Origin: Bacteroidia bacterium
GTDB taxonomy: Bacteria; Bacteroidota; Bacteroidia; Bacteroidales; CAJPTX01
NCBI GenBank assembly: GCA_905373475.1
Contig: CAJPTC010000019.1
Location: forward strand, 1 to 50,600
DNA: 50,600 nucleotides
Direction: 5' to 3'
Of this stretch, positions 41,437 to 50,318 are shown piece after piece (the stretch's first letter is position 1; every line of letters starts with the position of its first letter). The notes beneath the pieces were generated by a model. It saw only the letters and a program-made list of their open reading frames with translations. It was not told the DNA's origin and searched no databases. The translations under genes were made by a program, and so were the position numbers.

Positions 41437-43053
41437 ATGAGTAAGTTAGATTTATCGGTGTATGGGATTGAGAACCCTACCGAGATTGTGTATAATCCTT
41501 CATACGACTATTTGTATGAACAAGAGTTGTCGCCCGCTTTAACAGGCTACGAACGCGGCGTGCTGACCGAACTAGGTGCTGTGAACGTAGATACGGGCGT
41601 ATTTACAGGTCGTTCGCCTAAGGATAAATACATTGTTCGTAATGCGGAAACAGAACCCCATGTATGGTGGGCTACTCTTGGCAAAAAGAGTTCGGACAAT
41701 AAACCAATGAACCAAGAAACTTGGGACTATCTGAAAAAAATTAGCGCCAAGGAACTCAGCGGTAAAAAGCTCTATGTGACGGATGCATATTGCGGAGCGA
41801 ATGAGGATACGCGCATCTGTGTACGTTTTATTTGCGAGGTAGCTTGGCAGGCGCATTTTGTAAAGAATATGTTCATTCGCCCCACCGAGGAGCAGCTTGC
41901 CAATTTCAAGCCCGATTTTGTGGTGCTCGTGGCATCGAAGACATCTAACGACAAGTGGAAGGAACAGGGGTTGCATAGCGAGGTCTATGCCGCATTTCAT
42001 CTAACCGAGCGAATGGCTGTGATTGGCGGTACGTGGTACGGAGGCGAGATGAAGAAGGGTATCTTCTCGGTTATGAACTACTTCTTGCCTCTGCGCGGTA
42101 TTGCGGCTATGCACTGTAGTGCCAATGTGGGTAAGAAGGGGGATGTTGCTATCTTCTTCGGCTTGTCGGGAACAGGGAAGACAACCCTCTCTGCCGATCC
42201 GAACCGCGCCCTAATTGGAGATGATGAGCACGGATGGGATGACAACGGCGTGTTTAACTTCGAGGGAGGCTGTTATGCAAAATGTATAGACCTTGACCCG
42301 AAGAAAGAACCAGATATTTACCATGCTATCCGTCGGGATGCGCTCCTTGAGAACCTTGATGTGGATGCCAACGGTAAAATAGACTTTAGCTCGAAAAAGA
42401 AGACGGAGAATACGCGTGTTTCCTATCCTATCTATCATATAGAGAACATTGTGAAGCCCGTTTCACGAGCAGGGCATGCTAAGAATGTTATTTTCCTAAC
42501 GGCGGATGCTTTTGGGGTGTTGCCGCCTGTTTCAATACTTACCCCCGAACAGATGCAGTATCACTTCTTGAGTGGTTTTACGGCGAAGTTGGCGGGTACA
42601 GAGCGTGGAATTACTGAACCGCAACCGACCTTTAGTAGCTGTTTTGGACAGGCATTCCTACTCCTTCATCCCACGGAGTATGCTCGTGAGCTAGTGCGCA
42701 AAGTACAGCAGCACGATTGCAAGGCCTACTTAGTGAATACGGGCTGGATCGGAGGTGCCTACGGTGTAGGTAAGCGTATAGACCTTCCGTCGACGCGTGC
42801 TATAATCAATGCTATTCTGGATGGTTCGTTAGTGAATGCTGAGTGTGACGTGCTACCTATTTTCAACCTACGAGTGCCGAAAGCAGTAAATGGTGTAGAT
42901 AGCAAGATGCTCAACCCGCGCAATGCTTGGAGTAGTCCTGAGGCGTGGGAAAAGCAAGCGCGCGATCTTGCTGCGAAGTTTATAGCAAACTTTGAAAACT
43001 TTACAGACAACGAGGCTGGCAAAAAGTTGGTAGCTGCGGGCCCACAACTCTAA
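41437..43053 (+). CDS. pckA: Phosphoenolpyruvate carboxykinase (ATP)
   Basis: A 538-residue enzyme interconverting oxaloacetate plus ATP and PEP plus CO2 plus ADP. Visible motifs are FTGRSPKDKYIV, the kinase loop FFGLSGTGKTTLS (P-loop residues 242-249), IGDDEHGWDDNGVFNFEGGCYAK, and YHFLSGFTAKLAGTERG. In succinate- and propionate-forming Bacteroidales it mainly runs in the CO2-fixing direction. It is a single gene with a strong terminator. Confidence 0.97.
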   Translation: MSKLDLSVYGIENPTEIVYNPSYDYLYEQELSPALTGYERGVLTELGAVNVDTGVFTGRSPKDKYIVRNAETEPHVWWATLGKKSSDNKPMNQETWDYLKKISAKELSGKKLYVTDAYCGANEDTRICVRFICEVAWQAHFVKNMFIRPTEEQLANFKPDFVVLVASKTSNDKWKEQGLHSEVYAAFHLTERMAVIGGTWYGGEMKKGIFSVMNYFLPLRGIAAMHCSANVGKKGDVAIFFGLSGTGKTTLSADPNRALIGDDEHGWDDNGVFNFEGGCYAKCIDLDPKKEPDIYHAIRRDALLENLDVDANGKIDFSSKKKTENTRVSYPIYHIENIVKPVSRAGHAKNVIFLTADAFGVLPPVSILTPEQMQYHFLSGFTAKLAGTERGITEPQPTFSSCFGQAFLLLHPTEYARELVRKVQQHDCKAYLVNTGWIGGAYGVGKRIDLPSTRAIINAILDGSLVNAECDVLPIFNLRVPKAVNGVDSKMLNPRNAWSSPEAWEKQARDLAAKFIANFENFTDNEAGKKLVAAGPQL

Positions 43054-43086
43054 GGTGTTAACTATTTAGTTTCATTTTTCTTCATG

Positions 43087-43120
43087 CCGAGGGTATATCT
43101 TTATATACCCTCGGTTTTTA
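43087..43120 (+). terminator. Terminator after pckA
   Basis: CCGAGGGTATAT (43087-43098) pairs perfectly with ATATACCCTCGG (43103-43114) around a 4-base loop, followed by five T residues. Confidence 0.95.
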
Positions 43121-43159
43121 TTTTCTGAGAGGCAGGGTTATAGAAATTTTTCTACCGCC

Positions 43160-43915
43160 CTATGAATTGGGTATATGTTGAGGCAGTTCGTTTTCGTTCT
43201 TGAGTTGCTGATCGTTTCTCAGAATTTCGCGCGTTCTATCAATATAGATGCGTGGTGCACCAGAAACGTGTTCTGCAATTTTATCAATCCATTCTTCACA
43301 TGTTTGGGTGATATCTTGCGAAGCAAGCTGTGTATTTACCAGATTCCAGCAGAGATGGTAATGACAAATTTTCCCCTTCTCTATGTAGATAGACGAATTG
43401 GAGTACGGATTACTGGGGCTTTGATATTGTTTGATGGTCTTTTCAGCAGTGTTGTGTACTACAATACCGTAATATTTCAATTCTTCGTGTAGCAAGTAAG
43501 CATCTACAAGAGGGCGTCCGAAGTATAATTCATTTGTCGCGTCGTATGAAAAGAGTCCTTGAGCTATAACTCCTTTTATGGGAATTTGCATACTCAAAGC
43601 AACATGCATAAGGCAAACAGCTGCTTTAGTGAGCAGATTGAAATATTTTTCATTGACACCATTAACTGCAATTAGGATAGAATCAGAGAATTGGATCGTT
43701 TGTAAGTGATCATTTTTCATTAGTGGTTTTATCTTAGCCATCCACGCTTTATGAAAAGCTAACAGTTCGTTTTTCAGTGCTGAGTGTTCGGTACCAAAAA
43801 CTCTACTTTTGAAACCCATGAAATCAGCATACAATACTAGCCTTTCCGTATCCTTATCCCAAGCTTGTAGTCGTTGTTGGTGATCTCTTATGCTCGTTGG
43901 TGAGTTGTTTTGCAT
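43160..43915 (-). CDS. Class III nucleotidyl cyclase-like protein, divergent
   Basis: A 251-residue soluble protein with the strand order and key positions of a class III cyclase domain. LYADFMGFKSRV carries Asp31 in the place of the first metal ligand. QFSDSILIAVNG carries Asp78 in the place of the second, 47 residues on (about 44 in mammalian cyclases). IKGVIAQGLF and YFGRPLVDAYLLHEEL match the later RxGIAxG and YGxxVNxAxRL segments. The usual Asn and Arg of the last motif are Asp138 and Leu142, so normal cAMP/cGMP synthesis is doubtful. It lies three bases after a GIY-YIG gene and is second in that operon. It could make another nucleotide, bind one, or be inactive. The cyclase assignment is inferred from motifs only. 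Confidence 0.65.
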   Translation of the reverse strand: MQNNSPTSIRDHQQRLQAWDKDTERLVLYADFMGFKSRVFGTEHSALKNELLAFHKAWMAKIKPLMKNDHLQTIQFSDSILIAVNGVNEKYFNLLTKAAVCLMHVALSMQIPIKGVIAQGLFSYDATNELYFGRPLVDAYLLHEELKYYGIVVHNTAEKTIKQYQSPSNPYSNSSIYIEKGKICHYHLCWNLVNTQLASQDITQTCEEWIDKIAEHVSGAPRIYIDRTREILRNDQQLKNENELPQHIPNS

Positions 43916-43918
43916 TGC

Positions 43919-44344
43919 CTATTGGATTGTATAATTTACATGCTTTAACAGAGCGCAACTCCCTTCTATGAGGAATTGCGCTGGTTTGTCGAAATTATAT
44001 TCTGTTTTTAGCTCCTCATTCTTGTTTAAGCGAGGTTTTTGTGCGAATACCAATGCGTTTTCTATGATATCAAGGTTGTGGTTGTCTTCGGGAATCTCTG
44101 CATAGGAATAGCACAAATCTTCCCCATCTTTCACTTCTACTATAAAAGTATCGTGTAACTCGTTGACTGTAGCTCTGATGTTTAGAGCTTTTCCGATGTA
44201 TAGAATCTCTTTCAAATCTACCGTATGCGATTTCTCTTCGAGGATACAGCGATAGACTATGAATATCCCAGTATACTCGGGGAGCGTATCCCTGTTTGTA
44301 TCCATTCGGTATCCACGAAATACTGCTCCATACGACTTTGTCAT
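43919..44344 (-). CDS. GIY-YIG domain protein, probable nuclease
   Basis: A 141-residue single-domain protein. TGIFIVY (GIF at 26-28) and ILYIGKALNIR (YIG at 49-51, Arg57) are the GIY and YIG strands. Glu95 in IIENALVFAQKPRLN is the metal-binding Glu, and Asn107 is also in its expected place, so the catalytic set looks complete. Family members cut DNA. ATG 44344 is used because AGGAGG lies seven bases ahead; the frame runs 21 bases further. It is first in a two-gene operon with the cyclase-like gene (3-base gap), under a perfect -7 element at 44367-44374. It has no extra DNA-binding domain, so how it chooses a target is unknown. Confidence 0.72.
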   Translation of the reverse strand: MTKSYGAVFRGYRMDTNRDTLPEYTGIFIVYRCILEEKSHTVDLKEILYIGKALNIRATVNELHDTFIVEVKDGEDLCYSYAEIPEDNHNLDIIENALVFAQKPRLNKNEELKTEYNFDKPAQFLIEGSCALLKHVNYTIQ

Positions 44345-44366
44345 TATAATTCCTCCTGTACACATA

Positions 44367-44374
44367 CAAAGTTA
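44367..44374 (-). promoter_or_regulatory. -7 element TAACTTTG of the GIY-YIG operon
   Basis: A perfect TAnnTTTG match on the minus strand, 22 bases before the start at 44344 and just upstream of the AGGAGG ribosome-binding site. Confidence 0.65.
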
Positions 44375-44408
44375 ATCTTAATTACCAATTTCTCTTCATA
44401 TTTCCTAT

Positions 44409-44416
44409 TATCTTTG
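44409..44416 (+). promoter_or_regulatory. -7 element TATCTTTG of the small helical protein gene
   Basis: A perfect TAnnTTTG match, 26 bases before ATG 44443. Only about 34 bases separate it from the opposing -7 element, so the two promoters probably affect each other. Confidence 0.65.
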
Positions 44417-44442
44417 TTTGTACAATAATTAGGAGGAGCGTG

Positions 44443-44922
44443 ATGAGTAAACAGGCATTGAAGAAGTTTTGTAAAGAGAATGATAAGCAGGCTCTAGAAG
44501 CTCTCCTTCAGTACGCTTACGATGCCTCCAAGGAGGTAAAACATGTAGTAGATTTCTACCTCGATCATAAACCAGAAGAAGAATATGAAAAAGCGAAGGT
44601 TTTACTCAACAAGGAGATTAACCCAAGAGTGAATCCATCGGTTCGAAAATGCAAAAAGATTGTGCAGGACTTTATCAATCTGAGGGTTGAACCAAAACTT
44701 GCTGGAGAACTCTATCTTTACTACGTCTTGTTGTTTTTTGAATATATAGTTTTCTTTGGTATAGGTGGCGAAGACATGGGAGATAAGGTAGTGGATGCCT
44801 ACCTCGATATGATAAAATATTTGGAAGCCAACAATCTCATGGAGCAATTTCGCTCCCGTATCGATAAGTTCAATAAACGAGCTTTAGATGCAATCCCTGA
44901 TTTTGATCAAATCGCAAAATAA
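44443..44922 (+). CDS. Small helical protein, DUF6155-like
   Basis: A 159-residue soluble, all-helical protein (KQALKKFCKENDKQALEALL, then YDASKEVKHVVDFYL, RKCKKIVQDFINLRVEPKLAGELYLYYV). The layout recalls the DUF6155 family by memory of its pattern; function is unknown. The start is ATG 44443, six bases after AGGAGG, rather than GTG 44440. It is divergent from the GIY-YIG/cyclase-like operon and shares its promoter region, so a functional tie to that pair is possible. murB follows 39 bases later on the same strand. Confidence 0.7.
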   Translation: MSKQALKKFCKENDKQALEALLQYAYDASKEVKHVVDFYLDHKPEEEYEKAKVLLNKEINPRVNPSVRKCKKIVQDFINLRVEPKLAGELYLYYVLLFFEYIVFFGIGGEDMGDKVVDAYLDMIKYLEANNLMEQFRSRIDKFNKRALDAIPDFDQIAK

Positions 44923-44961
44923 GTCCCTTTTGCACGTCTATGAGTAACTTTCACTGTACAA

Positions 44962-45963
44962 ATGGTAGATCTCGCCTCTTACAACACGTTTGGTATACAC
45001 GCTTCGGCTGAAGCGTTATTGACTGTTGCCAATGAACAGAAACTTGTGGAATATGTAAATGCATTGCGCAAAACACCTCGCCCTTATTTTGTTTTAGGAG
45101 GAGGTGCCAATGTGCTCTTCGTTGCGGATTTCGCAGGGGATATTCTTCACGTTACAAACCAGGATCTGGAGGTTATAAACGAAGATGCGCAACAGGTTCT
45201 AGTGCGCGTGGGGGCAGGCTACGAATGGGATGCTTTTGTTGCTTGGAGTGTTGCGAAGGGTTATTGGGGGGTAGAACTCCTATCGGGCATACCTGGTACT
45301 GTTGGCGCATCGCCTGTACAAAATATAGGTGCGTATGGGGCAGAGGCTGCTGAGGTAATTGTCGAAGTGGAAGCGGTTGAAATAGCTACTGGCGCTTTGG
45401 TACGTTTTGATGTGGTGGATTTAGCTTTGGGGTATCGAACAAGCCGTTTCAAAAGGGAATGGAAGAACTGCTACATTGTGCACCACGTCTGCTATCGTCT
45501 TTCAAAACAGTGTGACTCATACACCAAATTTGAGCGTTTAGGACTAGAAAACGATATTCTTTCGCCTCAAGAGGTGCGTAGTAGGGTTCTGTCTATAAGA
45601 GCGTCAAAATTACCCTCTACAAAGGATATAGGAAGTGCTGGGAGTTTTTTTAAGAATCCAGAGGTCGAGCAATCGGTACTGGAACAACTGCGTAGCACTT
45701 ATGAAAATATGCCCTACTATGCTACCGAACATCGCGATATGTACAAGCTTTCGGCAGGTTGGCTTATCGAGCAGTGTGGTTGGAAGGGTTACCGTGTTGG
45801 TGATGCAGGGGTATATGAGAAACAAGCGCTCGTGCTCGTAAACTATGGCGGTGCTACGGGGCGAGAGATTTTTGCCCTGAGCGAGCAAATAGCCGACGAC
45901 GTGTACAAAAAAATGGGGGTCCGTTTGGAACGAGAAGTGGAAATTGTACCTGCAAAGTACTAG
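44962..45963 (+). CDS. murB: UDP-N-acetylenolpyruvoylglucosamine reductase MurB
   Basis: A 333-residue FAD enzyme reducing UDP-GlcNAc-enolpyruvate to UDP-MurNAc, the second step of peptidoglycan precursor synthesis. Motifs are NTFGIHASAEALL, LGGGANVLF, LSGIPGTVGASPVQNIGAYGAE, SAGSFFKNP (with the catalytic Ser) and SAGWLIEQCGWKGYRVGDAGV. The length and the extra region after residue 160 fit the type I (E. coli) form. A 7-of-8 match to TAnnTTTG (TAACTTTC) lies at 44945-44952. Confidence 0.96.
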   Translation: MVDLASYNTFGIHASAEALLTVANEQKLVEYVNALRKTPRPYFVLGGGANVLFVADFAGDILHVTNQDLEVINEDAQQVLVRVGAGYEWDAFVAWSVAKGYWGVELLSGIPGTVGASPVQNIGAYGAEAAEVIVEVEAVEIATGALVRFDVVDLALGYRTSRFKREWKNCYIVHHVCYRLSKQCDSYTKFERLGLENDILSPQEVRSRVLSIRASKLPSTKDIGSAGSFFKNPEVEQSVLEQLRSTYENMPYYATEHRDMYKLSAGWLIEQCGWKGYRVGDAGVYEKQALVLVNYGGATGREIFALSEQIADDVYKKMGVRLEREVEIVPAKY

Positions 45964-46149
45964 CCACAAGCCTAATCCGAATAAAAAGTGCGTAGCGTAT
46001 GCCTAAAAGTAGGCGTTGCGCTTGTGTTCTGTTTTTGTATAGCTGTAAGCAAAATTTTTGCCGTGGGGCGTGGTCACACGCTTCGTGAGTACCTCTGAAA
46101 GTATTACTTTTACACGACAAAAGTACAACAGAGCGGATAGGGGTGGGCT

Positions 46150-47760
46150 ATGGAGCGGGCAGCGGACGCAACATTAAGAACCTTTGACTATTTGGTGGCA
46201 GGGAGCGGGCTTGCAGGGTTGAGTGTGGCGCTTCGTGCAGCACGTTATGGGCGTGTGGCAATTGTTACCAAGTCGTGGGTGCGAGAAAGCAATTCCTACT
46301 ATGCACAAGGCGGTATTGCCGCAGTAACCGACGAGGGCGATAGCCCCGAAGAGCACCGTGCCGATACTCTCACGGCTGGTCGAGGGTTGTGTGATTGGGA
46401 TGCGGTCGATGTGTTGGTGCATGAAGCGCCTGAGTGTATTCGCGAACTTATTGCGAGTGGTATGCACTTCGATCAGATTGATGGCTCATTGGCTCTGGGG
46501 TTGGAAGGCGGACACCACCATCGGCGTATTCTACACGCGGGAGGCGATGCTACAGGTGCGCTTGTTACTAGTTTTTTAGCCAAAAAGGTTTCAGAACACC
46601 CGAACATTGAGATCTTTGAGAATCACGTAGTGCTCGATCTCATCATGCGCAGTGGTGCTTGTTGGGGGCTCTCTACGTGGGATGTGGCGTCGGGGTGCGA
46701 ACGGCTCTTTGTAGCACGGCATACGTTTCTAACGATAGGCGGCACAAGTGCCATCTATTCGCGTAGCACAAACCCGAGTACGACGGTGGGCGATGGCATT
46801 GCAATTGCTTGGCGCGCAGGGTGTCCTGTTGTTGATTTCGAGTTTATTCAATTTCATCCAACGGCGTTATTTGCGGGCGCAAATGCCTTCCTGATTAGCG
46901 AAGCAGTGCGCGGTGAAGGGGCACACCTGATCAATGAAAACGGGGAACGTTTCATGGAAGGCAAGTACCCGCTAGCAGAACTGGAGCCTCGCGATACGGT
47001 GGCACGTGCTATTGCCAATGAAATTAAAAAGAGCAATACGCCCTGTGTTTGGCTCGATTTACAGCACCTTGATCCGAAACGTATTTTAGCTCGTTTTCCG
47101 ACCATAGCGCGTCATTGTGCTGAGCTAGGGTTTGATCTTACGAAACGAATCCCCGTAGCGCCAGCGGCTCACTATATGGTGGGTGGGGTGCACACCAATC
47201 TGTACGGGCAAACACGCATTGCAAACCTTTATGTATGCGGCGAATTGGCTTCTACGGGAATTATGGGCGCTAATCGTTTGGCATCGAATTCGTTGATAGA
47301 GTGCTTGGTATTCGGACACAGAGCCGTAGAGCAGACGCGCGTAGTGCCTAAGCTCTCGCTTCCTACCGAGTTTGCACCTCATTATACGATGAATGCAGCG
47401 CGCAGCGACGAATATCTACAGGCGCGTCAAACAGTTTCGAAGCTCCTTTCAGAGTGTGTCGGGATTGTGCGCAGTGCCGATACATTGGCATTGGCAAAAC
47501 AGCAATTATTGGCACTGGAAACCGATTTTGCACAGCGTTACCCCGATGCAGCAAGTGAATTCTATGCACATGCAATCGAGAACCTCCTGATTGTTTCGCG
47601 CTTATTGGTTGAAGGGGCGTCTTATCGCGAGGAGAGTAGGGGAGGGCACTATCGCTCCGATTTCCCCGAGCAACGTGCTGAGTTTGCTTTTCATACGGTG
47701 CAGGAGCGTGGCAAACCCATTGCGAAGAAGCCTGTACAAGAGAAGCCGCAAGACGCGTAA
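46150..47760 (+). CDS. nadB: L-aspartate oxidase NadB
   Basis: A 536-residue FAD enzyme oxidising L-aspartate to iminoaspartate for NAD synthesis. It shows the FAD motif LVAGSGLAGLSVAL, SYYAQGGIAAV, HHHRRILHAGGDATG, FHPTAL, and ELEPRDTVARAI with catalytic Arg. PVAPAAHYMVGGV is also present. The last part is a helical bundle rich in Tyr and Arg. nadA and nadC are not in this window. A near-consensus -7 element TACTTTTA lies at 46105-46112. The next gene starts 77 bases later on the same strand. Confidence 0.95.
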   Translation: MERAADATLRTFDYLVAGSGLAGLSVALRAARYGRVAIVTKSWVRESNSYYAQGGIAAVTDEGDSPEEHRADTLTAGRGLCDWDAVDVLVHEAPECIRELIASGMHFDQIDGSLALGLEGGHHHRRILHAGGDATGALVTSFLAKKVSEHPNIEIFENHVVLDLIMRSGACWGLSTWDVASGCERLFVARHTFLTIGGTSAIYSRSTNPSTTVGDGIAIAWRAGCPVVDFEFIQFHPTALFAGANAFLISEAVRGEGAHLINENGERFMEGKYPLAELEPRDTVARAIANEIKKSNTPCVWLDLQHLDPKRILARFPTIARHCAELGFDLTKRIPVAPAAHYMVGGVHTNLYGQTRIANLYVCGELASTGIMGANRLASNSLIECLVFGHRAVEQTRVVPKLSLPTEFAPHYTMNAARSDEYLQARQTVSKLLSECVGIVRSADTLALAKQQLLALETDFAQRYPDAASEFYAHAIENLLIVSRLLVEGASYREESRGGHYRSDFPEQRAEFAFHTVQERGKPIAKKPVQEKPQDA

Positions 47761-47837
47761 TTGCTCTGCTCCTCTAAAAATACTTGCCAGCTCGGACTCG
47801 GAGGTTGCGAGTGAGTTGGCTAACGGAGAAAAAAATC

Positions 47838-50318
47838 ATGTTGAACTATTCGTTTCAAGAACTACAATGGGCGTTCCCATGTCGTGTTCAGGGCGTAGAA
47901 TGCGCTCCGATACGAGAAGTCGCCGTAGATAGTCGGATGGTTACGGAGGGCGCACGTCTTCTTTTCTTTGCATTAGTAGGCGAAAATCACGATGCGCACG
48001 ACTATATCGAGAGTCTTTATAGGGTGCAAGGTGTGCGCTGTTTCGTTATTTCAACGTATCGTCCTGCCTATCGTTTGCTTACAGAGGCTACCTTTTTTTG
48101 TGTAGAAGATACGCGCAGAGCGTTGCAGCAATTGGCAAGTTACCATCGTCAACGTTTTCAGATCCCCGTCGTAGGAATTACGGGGAGCAACGGGAAGACG
48201 GTTGTCAAAGAATGGCTTTCGCAGGTGCTTGCTGCCAAGTGGCGCATAAATCATAGTCCCAAGAGTTATAATTCGCAGATTGGCGTCCCCCTTTCTGTTC
48301 TGGGGCTTGCACCGAAAGACGAAATTGGGGTTTACGAGGCGGGTATTTCGCAAATGGACGAGATGCGTTTTCTCGAGGAGATCATTCGTCCGACGCTGGG
48401 CATTTTTACCAACTTAGGGCATGCACATCAAGCAGGTTTTCCAGATATCGAGACCAAGGGACATGAGAAAATGTTACTCTTTGCTCGTGCCAAGCAACTG
48501 GTTGTGTGCCGAGATCAGGAAACCGTTTATGCCCTAGCGCTTCAGTTGCAACGTGAACATGGCGTAGAGCTAATTACGTGGTCTGTAACAGGGCGAGAAG
48601 CAGATTGGCAGGTGACACTGTCTGCGGAAAATTCCAGAGGAGGCTTACCCTTTTCCTTGTGCTTGCGCAAAGAACCTGCGCATGAGTATCGCGGTGTGTT
48701 TCCCGCCAACGATGCGGCAACGGTAGAGAATGCGCTGCATACTTTGGTGGCGAGTGTTGCATTGGGTATGCCTATTGCCGAGGCTCTAAAATTGGTAGAA
48801 GGTTTGCGTTCGGTGTCTATGCGTTTGGAGCGCCGCGAGGGGGTGAATGGACATGCGCTCATCAATGATAGTTATAGCTGTGACCTAGAGTCGCTCGAAG
48901 TAGCGCTCGGCTTTCTTTGCCAGCAGGCGGATACGGAGAAGAAGGGGCTGATTCTCTCCGACATAGATCAGTCGGGCATTGCGCCACAAGAACTCTACAT
49001 GCGCGTGGCGGCACTATTAGAACAATATGGGGTAACGTTGCTCGCTGGCATCGGTGCTACCATAGCAACCCAAAAAACGCTTTTCCCGCAGGCGCAGTTT
49101 TTCAAAACTACCGAGGAGTTTTTGCATCTACACGACGATGCTTCTTTGCAAGCTTATGCCATTCTTGTAAAAGGGAGTCGTCGTTTTGGCTTTGAGCAAA
49201 TATGTCAGCAGCTCGACCGGCGCTTGCATCGCACGGTAATGGAGGTTAATCTAAGTGCATTGGAAAATAACCTCAATTGGTTTCGTGCGCGCCTGCATAA
49301 AGGAGTAAAATTGTTAGTGCTGGTTAAGGCGTTTGCTTATGGCAATGGTCTGGGCGAACTTGCGCAGCTTTTGCAGTACCACAAGGTGGATTATTTGGGT
49401 GTTGCTTTTGCCGACGAAGGTTTCGCATTGCGCCAAGCGGGGATAACGTTGCCCATCTTGGTGCTCAATCCTGCGCCCGATGCATTTACTGCCATGCTGG
49501 AGTACAACCTTGAACCGAATATCTTCTCTTTGGAACTATTGCACGCATTCAACGAGGCAGCTGGTGTTGCAGGGAAAAAGGAATATCCTATCCATCTGAA
49601 ACTGGACACGGGAATGCATCGTGTAGGGTTCATGGAGGGAGAAATAGATGTTTTGCTAGAAGAGTTGGCGCATTGTACTCACTTGCGTGTAGCATCTATA
49701 TTTAGCCATTTAGCAGGTGCTGATGAGGAGGCTCTTGATGCCTTTACACTTTCGCAGCTAGAGCGTTTTGAACGGATGTCGTCGCGCATTTTAGCAGCTT
49801 TACCTTACCGCCCTATGCGGCATATTCTCAATTCTGCTGGGCAGGAGCGTTTTCCTAACTGGCAGTATGATATGGTGCGCCTCGGAATTGGCTTACACGG
49901 CATCTCGTGTTGTGGCAATAGAGAGCTACAGCCCGTGGCGAGCCTTAGGACATTCGTTGCGCAGATTAAGGAGCTAGAAGTGGGCGAAACGGTGGGGTAT
50001 GGGTGTCACGGCAAAGTACCACAGAAGAAGCGAATTGCAACAATACCCATTGGGTATGCTGATGGGTACAATCGGCATTTAGGGAATGGTACGGGAAAAG
50101 TGGGTATAGGGGGGGATTTAGTGCCGACAATAGGCAATATATGCATGGATACCTGCATGGTAGATATTACGGGATTAGAGGTAAAGGAGGGCGATAGTGT
50201 GACTATTTTTGGCAACAGCCCTACACTGGAAGATCTTGCTGCGTGGTTAGATACGATCCCCTACGAAGTGCTTAGTTCGATATCGCCTCGTATACCGCGC
50301 ACCTATTATTCGGAATAG
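47838..50318 (+). CDS. murF-alr: MurF-Alr fusion: UDP-MurNAc-tripeptide D-Ala-D-Ala ligase / alanine racemase
   Basis: An 826-residue two-domain enzyme, standard in Bacteroidetes. Residues about 1-455 are MurF, with the ATP loop ITGSNGKTVVKEW (GSNGKT at 116-121) and INDSYSCDLESLEVAL. It adds D-Ala-D-Ala to the murein precursor. Residues about 460-826 are a PLP alanine racemase, with the lysine Lys497 in VKAFAYGNGLGELA, LKLDTGMHRVGF, the second catalytic Tyr in VGYGCHGK, and PIGYADGYNR. The fusion links D-alanine supply to its use. ATG 47838 is preferred over the upstream frame to 47784 because GGAG precedes it and MurF homology begins there. With murB it forms a cell-wall pair around nadB. 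Confidence 0.96.
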   Translation: MLNYSFQELQWAFPCRVQGVECAPIREVAVDSRMVTEGARLLFFALVGENHDAHDYIESLYRVQGVRCFVISTYRPAYRLLTEATFFCVEDTRRALQQLASYHRQRFQIPVVGITGSNGKTVVKEWLSQVLAAKWRINHSPKSYNSQIGVPLSVLGLAPKDEIGVYEAGISQMDEMRFLEEIIRPTLGIFTNLGHAHQAGFPDIETKGHEKMLLFARAKQLVVCRDQETVYALALQLQREHGVELITWSVTGREADWQVTLSAENSRGGLPFSLCLRKEPAHEYRGVFPANDAATVENALHTLVASVALGMPIAEALKLVEGLRSVSMRLERREGVNGHALINDSYSCDLESLEVALGFLCQQADTEKKGLILSDIDQSGIAPQELYMRVAALLEQYGVTLLAGIGATIATQKTLFPQAQFFKTTEEFLHLHDDASLQAYAILVKGSRRFGFEQICQQLDRRLHRTVMEVNLSALENNLNWFRARLHKGVKLLVLVKAFAYGNGLGELAQLLQYHKVDYLGVAFADEGFALRQAGITLPILVLNPAPDAFTAMLEYNLEPNIFSLELLHAFNEAAGVAGKKEYPIHLKLDTGMHRVGFMEGEIDVLLEELAHCTHLRVASIFSHLAGADEEALDAFTLSQLERFERMSSRILAALPYRPMRHILNSAGQERFPNWQYDMVRLGIGLHGISCCGNRELQPVASLRTFVAQIKELEVGETVGYGCHGKVPQKKRIATIPIGYADGYNRHLGNGTGKVGIGGDLVPTIGNICMDTCMVDITGLEVKEGDSVTIFGNSPTLEDLAAWLDTIPYEVLSSISPRIPRTYYSE

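Noticed and set aside
43160..44344. Naming the operon a Pycsar system
   Set aside because: The cyclase-like protein lacks the usual substrate and transition-state residues and no TIR or membrane effector is present; motif resemblance alone is not enough.
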